This document shows, in pieces, positions 22,693-27,354 of a stretch of DNA of 27,354 nt. The position numbers and the translations under genes are program-made. Under the pieces are notes generated by a model, which searched no databases, was not told where the DNA came from, and saw nothing but the letters and a program-made list of their open reading frames with translations. Numbering within the stretch: position 1 is the stretch's first letter; the number at the start of each line of letters is the position of its first letter. The DNA comes from Deinococcus sp. (GTDB lineage Bacteria > Deinococcota > Deinococci > Deinococcales > Deinococcaceae), in assembly GCA_018260375.1 (NCBI GenBank), contig JAGLBF010000015.1, positions 1-27,354 on the forward strand, given 5' to 3'.

Positions 22693-24326
22693 CCGCCATT
22701 CGTCCTGGTTCGCAGCCGCCTACTGCTGCCCCTGATCGCACCTGGTGGCTGATTATTGTTGGCATCATCACCAGCAGCCTGTTGATGCTCACCCAGGAAC
22801 CAACCTGGCGCGCTGCCTTGCCTGGGGGCATTGCCAAGTTTCTGACCAACCCACTGGTTGGCTCGCTGCTGCTCACCTTGTTTCTGTCTAACCTGCTGTT
22901 TGCCTTTCGCTGGAAGGCCGCGGCCTGGGCCAAAGCCCTGGTCTTTTTTGGGAGCCTGTTTATCATCTTGCCCTGGGCGGGGCGCGACAATACCGCTATC
23001 TTTGACCTCGCCATCCAGATCGGCATTTTTGCGGCGCTGGCGCTGGGCCTCAACATCGTGGTGGGCTTGGCGGGTCTGCTTGACCTCGGGTATATCGCCT
23101 TTTTTGCGGTGGGCGCGTATACCTGGGGTATTTTTGGTAGCGGACAGTTTGCCAAGATTCTGGGTTACTTTGCCGACAACGGCGGGCCAGTCGGCGGCGG
23201 CCTCAGGTACCTGCTGGGCGGCTTGCTGCTCACCATTCTGGGCGCTGTGGTTATGTCCATTATCAGCAAGGTCAAGGGCAAGTGGAACACGGGCCAACGG
23301 TGGGCCAATTTCCTGGCGATCATGGGCTTAGTAGCGGGCATCATCATGTCGCTGCGCGGCGTACTGATTTTGATGTCCCCCCAAGCGCAGTCGCTTATGA
23401 GCGGTGTCAACCCCAATTTCTTCTGGCTCTTTTTAGTGCTGGCCCTCTTTGCTGCGGCGTCGGTGGGGGTCATCATCGGCCTGCCGGTGCTGAAACTCAA
23501 GGGCGATTACCTGGCGATCATCACTCTGGGCCTGGGCGAAGTGATTCGCGTGCTGGCCAACAACCTCAGTACCTATTCCAACGGCTCGCAGGGCATTACC
23601 CCCATCGTGTCGCCTACCGTACCGTTTATGAACGCTATTGCAGGGGCGCTCGGCTTTAGCCCTGACCAGTACAACCTCTTTTTCCTGTACTTTTTGGTGA
23701 TCGCCATTATCGCCGTTATCATTTTGGCCAACGTGCGCCTTGACCGCTCGCGCATCGGGCGTGCCTGGGTTGCCATCCGCGAAGATGAAGTGGCGGCGCA
23801 GGCCATGGGCGTGCCGCTGATGCAAACCAAGCTGATTGCCTTTGCAACAGGCGCTAGCTTTGCGGGCATCATGGGCGTTATCTTTGCCGCCAAGCAGACC
23901 TTTATCAGCCCCGAATCGTTTATCCTCACCCAGTCCACCTCTATCCTGAGCATGGTGGTATTAGGCGGGTTGGGCAGCATTCCTGGCGTGATTTTGGGCG
24001 CGGCGATCGTCACCATTTTGAATATTAGCCTGCTGCCTTCACTGGGCGAAGCTACTGCCGCCCTCAAGCTGCCGCAGCAGATTAACCCCGCGCAGTTGCA
24101 GCGCCTGGTATTCGGCACCATTCTGGTTATGATGATGCTCTTTAGACCAGAAGGTATGTTGCCCAGCGCCCGCCAGCAGCGCCTGATGCACGAAGATGAT
24201 GACCCCTCTGATAACGAAACCCCGCAAGACTCGCTGAAGCACAGCGCCGTGGAGCCGGCTGCCGAAGTGTACTCGCCGGGCACCGCTTCTATCAAAGATG
24301 ACCAGCGGACTGGAGGTGCGCGGTGA
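22689..24326 (+). CDS. livM: branched-chain amino acid ABC transporter permease LivM
   Basis: LivM forms the membrane channel with LivH. At 545 residues it is longer than E. coli LivM (425). Conserved parts are LGLNIVVGLAGLLDLGYIAFFAVGAYTWG, LKLKGDYLAIITLGLGEVIR, SRIGRAWVAIREDEVAAQAMG and GGLGSIPGVILGAA. The extra length comes from an N-terminal membrane region, an insertion of roughly 80 residues with two more hydrophobic segments after AYTWG, and a hydrophilic acidic tail (about the last 45 residues, starting MHEDDDPSDNE). ATG 22689 overlaps the livH stop, and the livM TGA overlaps the livG GTG (GTGA, 24323-24326), so the three are translationally coupled. Confidence 0.95.
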   Translation: MTAIRPGSQPPTAAPDRTWWLIIVGIITSSLLMLTQEPTWRAALPGGIAKFLTNPLVGSLLLTLFLSNLLFAFRWKAAAWAKALVFFGSLFIILPWAGRDNTAIFDLAIQIGIFAALALGLNIVVGLAGLLDLGYIAFFAVGAYTWGIFGSGQFAKILGYFADNGGPVGGGLRYLLGGLLLTILGAVVMSIISKVKGKWNTGQRWANFLAIMGLVAGIIMSLRGVLILMSPQAQSLMSGVNPNFFWLFLVLALFAAASVGVIIGLPVLKLKGDYLAIITLGLGEVIRVLANNLSTYSNGSQGITPIVSPTVPFMNAIAGALGFSPDQYNLFFLYFLVIAIIAVIILANVRLDRSRIGRAWVAIREDEVAAQAMGVPLMQTKLIAFATGASFAGIMGVIFAAKQTFISPESFILTQSTSILSMVVLGGLGSIPGVILGAAIVTILNISLLPSLGEATAALKLPQQINPAQLQRLVFGTILVMMMLFRPEGMLPSARQQRLMHEDDDPSDNETPQDSLKHSAVEPAAEVYSPGTASIKDDQRTGGAR

Positions 24327-25159
24327 GCAGTGCCAGTAATAACTCCTTTATCTTGGATGTGCGCGGCCTGACCAAAGTGTTTGGTGGCCTGACCGCCGTC
24401 AACGACGTTACTTTGCAAATTCCGCGTCAGGGGATTGTCAGCGTCATCGGGCCAAACGGCGCGGGCAAAACTACCTTTTTTAACATGATCACCGGTATCT
24501 ATGAGCCCACCACAGGGTTTATTGAGCTGGACGGAGTCAATTTGGTGGGTCTGCGTCCTGACCAGGTGACTTCGGCAGGCATTGCGAGAACCTTTCAAAA
24601 TATTCGCCTGTTTGCCTCTATGGACTGCCAGGAGAATGTGATGGTGGGCCGCCACTCGCGCCTGAAGGCCGGCTACATTGATTCGCTGTTTCGTACTAAG
24701 CGCTTTTATGAGTCTGAGCAAGAAGCCCGTGACGTTGCCAACATGATGCTTGATTTTGTGGGCCTGGGCCAATTTCGCTATGAGATGGCGACCAACTTGC
24801 CCTACGGCGATCAGCGCAAGCTGGAGATTGCCCGCGCGCTGGCAACCAGTCCCAAATTGGTGCTGCTTGACGAGCCTGCTGCAGGGATGAACCCCCGCGA
24901 AACGGAAGAACTGAAGAGCCTGATTCGCCGCATCCGTGACGAACTGGGTGTGACCGTGTGTCTTATTGAGCACGATATGCGTCTGGTCATGACGCTCAGC
25001 GAATACATCACCGTGCTCAACTACGGCAGCAAACTCGCTGAAGGGCTGCCGCATGAAATCCGCAACAACCCGCAGGTGATGGAAGCTTACCTGGGGCGCG
25101 GCGCGGTGGCGGGCGAATACGGCAAAGAAGCGGTTGCCGGCATGCAAGAAGGAGTGTAA
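24323..25159 (+). CDS. livG: branched-chain amino acid ABC transporter ATPase LivG
   Basis: This 278-residue cytoplasmic ATPase powers the Liv transporter. Motifs are Walker A GPNGAGKTT (43-51), the LivG-specific GIARTFQNIRLF (Q-loop), LPYGDQRKLEIARAL (signature, with PYG replacing the usual SGG as in other LivG), Walker B LVLLDEPAAGMNP and the switch His in LIEHDMRLVM. The GTG start is fixed by the overlap with livM. The C-terminal extension YGKEAVAGMQEGV is slightly long. livF follows after 5 nt. Confidence 0.96.
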   Translation: MSSASNNSFILDVRGLTKVFGGLTAVNDVTLQIPRQGIVSVIGPNGAGKTTFFNMITGIYEPTTGFIELDGVNLVGLRPDQVTSAGIARTFQNIRLFASMDCQENVMVGRHSRLKAGYIDSLFRTKRFYESEQEARDVANMMLDFVGLGQFRYEMATNLPYGDQRKLEIARALATSPKLVLLDEPAAGMNPRETEELKSLIRRIRDELGVTVCLIEHDMRLVMTLSEYITVLNYGSKLAEGLPHEIRNNPQVMEAYLGRGAVAGEYGKEAVAGMQEGV

Positions 25160-25164
25160 GGGCC

Positions 25165-25875
25165 GTGCTAGAACTGGACAATATTCATACCTACTACGGA
25201 CATATTCATGCGCTAAAGGGCATTACCATGAGCGTGCCAGAAGGCGAAATTGTGGCGCTTATCGGCGGTAACGGAGCGGGAAAAACCACGACGCTGCGTA
25301 CCGTAAGCGGCATGCTCAAGCCCCGTGAGGGCCGCCTGACGCTGCGCGGCAAAGACATTGCAGGTATTCCTGCGCACGACATCATGCACCTGGGTATGAG
25401 CCACGTACCCGAAGGCCGCCGTATTTTTCCTCAGCTTACCGTGCGTGAAAACCTAGAGGTGGGCGCGTACACGGTAAGCAGCCGTAAAATCATTGAAGAG
25501 CGCATCCAGGAGGGCTTTAAGCTCTTTCCGCGCCTTAAGGAACGCGAGCATCAACTGGGCGGCACCATGTCGGGCGGTGAACAGCAGATGCTCGCCATTG
25601 CCCGCGCTCTGATGGTAGACCCTAAGCTGCTGCTGCTTGATGAACCCAGCATGGGCTTGTCACCGCTGTTCGTCGAGGCCATTTTTGACATCGTTGTGAT
25701 GCTCAACAAAGAGCGCGGCACCACTATCTTGCTGGTTGAACAAAACGCGCAGATGGCCCTCAGCGTCGCCAAAAGTGCCTATGTACTTCAAACAGGCGAA
25801 ATCAAGCTGTCGGGCAATGCTGCTGACATTGCCAATGACGACACGGTAAAGAAAGCCTATCTGGGCGAAGATTAA
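25165..25875 (+). CDS. livF: branched-chain amino acid ABC transporter ATPase LivF
   Basis: The second ATPase of the Liv system has 236 residues. Motifs are Walker A GGNGAGKTT (34-42), Q-loop-region VPEGRRIFPQLTVRENL, signature MSGGEQQMLAIARAL, Walker B LLLLDEPSMGLSP and switch His replaced by Gln in LVEQNAQMAL, which is normal for LivF. GTG 25165 is preceded by AAGGAG about 10 nt upstream, inside the last codons of livG. It is the last gene of the cluster, followed by a strong terminator. Confidence 0.96.
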   Translation: MLELDNIHTYYGHIHALKGITMSVPEGEIVALIGGNGAGKTTTLRTVSGMLKPREGRLTLRGKDIAGIPAHDIMHLGMSHVPEGRRIFPQLTVRENLEVGAYTVSSRKIIEERIQEGFKLFPRLKEREHQLGGTMSGGEQQMLAIARALMVDPKLLLLDEPSMGLSPLFVEAIFDIVVMLNKERGTTILLVEQNAQMALSVAKSAYVLQTGEIKLSGNAADIANDDTVKKAYLGED

Positions 25876-25920
25876 TTGCCGTCGGCTGTGGAAATAGAGA
25901 CGCAGCAATAGACACACGGT

Positions 25921-25955
25921 AAAAAAAGCCCCCCACTTGTCGGGGGGCTTTTTTT
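25921..25955. terminator. strong bidirectional rho-independent terminator
   Basis: Seven A's plus GCCCCCC (25921-25934), a 7-nt loop ACTTGTC, then GGGGGGC plus seven T's (25942-25955). The perfect 14-bp stem gives a U-tract in both directions, fitting its place between the convergent livF and aminotransferase genes. Confidence 0.95.
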
Positions 25956-25981
25956 GGTGTGGTGCGGGGGATCGAGGCGGC

Positions 25982-26004
25982 GCTGATACGGACTGCGGAT
26001 CAGC
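25982..26004. repeat. dispersed repeat half-copy with GCTGAT/ATCAGC arms
   Basis: GCTGAT (25982-25987) and ATCAGC (25999-26004) flank ACGGACTGCGG, the beginning of the dispersed repeat. The aminotransferase TGA (26000-26002) lies inside it. Confidence 0.5.
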
Positions 26005-27154
26005 CCTGTTGTATCGCCTTCCACGCCGCCTGCACCGCCACGCCACTTTCAAACGGCACGCCCAGGGCGCGAAAAGCATCTTCCAGAATGCCGGCGATGC
26101 TCAGAGCGTCATACCGGTCGGCGTAGCCCAGGGTGGAGATGCGGAATACCGTATCTTCGTGGGGGGCCTGTCCGGGCAGGGCGCGCTGATTCATGCGGGC
26201 CAGCTGTTCGGCAACGGCTTTGCCGCCCAGAGGCTGAGGGGGGGTGAGTACCGCCACTGCGGGGCTGGTACGCGCTGCCCAGGAAGGAGCGCCCAGTGCG
26301 GTGCCAGCGGCAACCAGAGCGCTGGCTTGCAGGGCTTTTTCGTGCCACAGTACCTCACGCGGCACGGACAGCAGCCGGTCTAGCGCAGCGTCAAGCGCAT
26401 ACACCAGATTGATGGCGGGGGTCTGGGGGGTGTCACCTTTTTTCTGGCCGGTCAATTCGCGCTGAAGGTCAAGATAAAAGCCTTTGGGGGTGTCTTTTAT
26501 GAGCCGCGTTTCGGCTTGCGGGCTAAAAAACACATAGCCTAGCCCCGGGGGTGTTGCTGTACCCTTTTGCGAACCCGACACCACGATGTCTATACCCCAG
26601 GCCGCAGGCCGCAGCTCTGATACGCCAAAGCTGGTCACGCAGTCGGCGATGATCAGTAGATCAGGGTTGACCGCTTTGGCGGCCTGAGCAATCGCCTCTA
26701 GGTCGTGCAGCGCCCCCGTGCTGGTTTCCGAGTGGGTGATGGTCAGCGCGTAGGCGTCTTGACAAGCCGCCGCAATGTGGTCAGCATCTAGCAGTTCGCC
26801 CCAGGGTTTTTCTACGCGCGTCACCGTGTACCCCAGCCGCTCAGCCATATCGGCCCAGCGCTCCGAAAACTTGCCCGCCGAGGCATTCACCACTTTGGCC
26901 CCCGCTGGCACGCTACTGACCAGTGCGCCCTCAAAGGCAGCCGTCCCTGACCCTGTGACAATCACCGCCTGGTAGGGGTCGCCCAGCAACTCACTGAGGC
27001 GCTCGCGCACGCGGATAAACTTAGCTCTGCCTTCGGGCGCGCGGTGATGCATTTGCGGCAGGGCCATAGCCAGAAGGGTTTCGGGTGATACCTCCACAGG
27101 CCCGGGCGCAATCAGGCGGTGGCGGTTCAGCGGCAGATAAGCGGCGTCAGTCAT
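26000..27154 (-). CDS. class V PLP-dependent aminotransferase (alanine/serine-glyoxylate type)
   Basis: From ATG 27154 the product is 384 residues. The fold-type I class V features are LIAPGPVEVSPETL (14-27), HHRAPEG (36-42), VTGSGTAAFEGAL (66-78), HSETSTGALHDLEAI (141-155), Asp171 in IADCVTSFGV (pairs with the PLP ring nitrogen) and the Schiff-base Lys197 in SGSQKGTATPPGLGY. These fit the alanine-glyoxylate / serine-glyoxylate / phosphoserine-related group, so exact substrate (Ala, Ser, Asp or phosphoserine) is unresolved. The frame is open upstream to 27319, but those 55 residues look non-coding. At ATG 27154, TACACT lies 6 nt upstream (AGTGTA, 27161-27166), suggesting a leaderless start. 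It converges on livF. Confidence 0.92.
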   Translation of the reverse strand: MTDAAYLPLNRHRLIAPGPVEVSPETLLAMALPQMHHRAPEGRAKFIRVRERLSELLGDPYQAVIVTGSGTAAFEGALVSSVPAGAKVVNASAGKFSERWADMAERLGYTVTRVEKPWGELLDADHIAAACQDAYALTITHSETSTGALHDLEAIAQAAKAVNPDLLIIADCVTSFGVSELRPAAWGIDIVVSGSQKGTATPPGLGYVFFSPQAETRLIKDTPKGFYLDLQRELTGQKKGDTPQTPAINLVYALDAALDRLLSVPREVLWHEKALQASALVAAGTALGAPSWAARTSPAVAVLTPPQPLGGKAVAEQLARMNQRALPGQAPHEDTVFRISTLGYADRYDALSIAGILEDAFRALGVPFESGVAVQAAWKAIQQG

Positions 27155-27160
27155 GAAGAC

Positions 27161-27166
27161 AGTGTA
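27161..27166 (-). promoter_or_regulatory. candidate -10 element of the aminotransferase gene
   Basis: TACACT on the minus strand ends 6 nt before the ATG at 27154; no SD is visible in between. Confidence 0.4.
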
Positions 27167-27280
27167 AAGCGTTGAAGGCGGGAGGAAGGAGGCTTGTAGA
27201 GATGAGCATACAAGCAGGCAGCAGGCGGGTGGAGGAGGGTGACAAAAGTTCGCAGGTATTGGGGTATAAAAAAGTGTTTC

Positions 27281-27349
27281 TACGGACTGCACGCCAGCCA
27301 AGCACAGCCGCAAAGGCACTGCCTGCGCTTGCCTATCACGGAACCCGTA
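27281..27349. repeat. dispersed repeat copy with TACGG/CCGTA ends
   Basis: Begins TACGGACTGC (27281) and ends CTATCACGGAACCCGTA (27349). The interior (AGCCAAGCACAGCCGCAAAG) resembles the block at 4139-4156 rather than the CCATTCCAGCACAG interior of other copies, so the family has at least two interior types. Confidence 0.6.
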
Positions 27350-27354
27350 TCATA

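Noticed and set aside
23573..25147. Long 524-codon minus-strand ORF opposite livM and livG.
   Set aside because: Antisense to two well-conserved transporter genes. Its translation is low complexity without domains, as expected from codon bias on the sense strand.

Overview
The window looks like chromosomal DNA from the Deinococcus lineage. The reasons are the UvrA sequence, the DUF3084 protein beside an LptB-type ATPase, the PlsY-like/acyl-ACP-reductase fusion, many apparently leaderless genes, and scattered short intergenic repeats with ATACGG/CCGTAT ends. This placement comes from recognising protein families, not from a database search. There are no rRNA or tRNA genes, no transposase, no phage genes and no CRISPR array.

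Layout. Positions 1-101 hold the start of a nitronate monooxygenase-like gene (minus strand). From 241 to 5601 the minus strand carries aroA, uvrA and a membrane protein; uvrA and the membrane protein share an ATGA junction. A plus-strand LptA/OstA-like periplasmic protein (5874-6494) converges on a minus-strand block: a 4Fe-4S polyferredoxin, dgkA, ybeY, an S49 peptidase (sppA) and a 51-codon leader ORF. Stop/start overlaps link leader ORF to sppA and ybeY to dgkA. Next come a two-domain protein ending in a truncated globin (10711-11580) and a BMP-family solute-binding protein (11766-12911). ligA (13188-15335, plus) diverges from it. A DUF3084 coiled-coil membrane protein and an lptB-like ATPase (15502-18031, minus) follow. 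Divergent from lptB is a 554-residue fusion of a degenerate PlsY-like membrane domain with an acyl-ACP-reductase-like domain (18195-19859). A branched-chain amino acid (Liv) ABC transporter, livK-H-M-G-F, fills 20219-25875 and ends in a strong terminator. A class V aminotransferase (26000-27154, minus) closes the window.

Themes. DNA repair and replication (uvrA, ligA), envelope biogenesis (LptA-like, LptB-like, DUF3084, DgkA, PlsY-like), and amino acid uptake and metabolism (Liv, aroA, aminotransferase) are interleaved. Two modes of translation start are visible. One group has a good Shine-Dalgarno (uvrA, the sppA leader ORF, BMP, DUF3084, livK, livH, livF). The other has no SD but has a TANNNT hexamer 6-8 nt before the start codon, as expected for leaderless mRNAs.

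The items most worth following up are the PlsY-AAR fusion with its single cysteine at the reductase catalytic position, the globin fusion, the nested inverted repeats between lptB and that fusion gene, the SD-equipped leader ORF on sppA, and the hairpin repeat family with a compensatory stem change.
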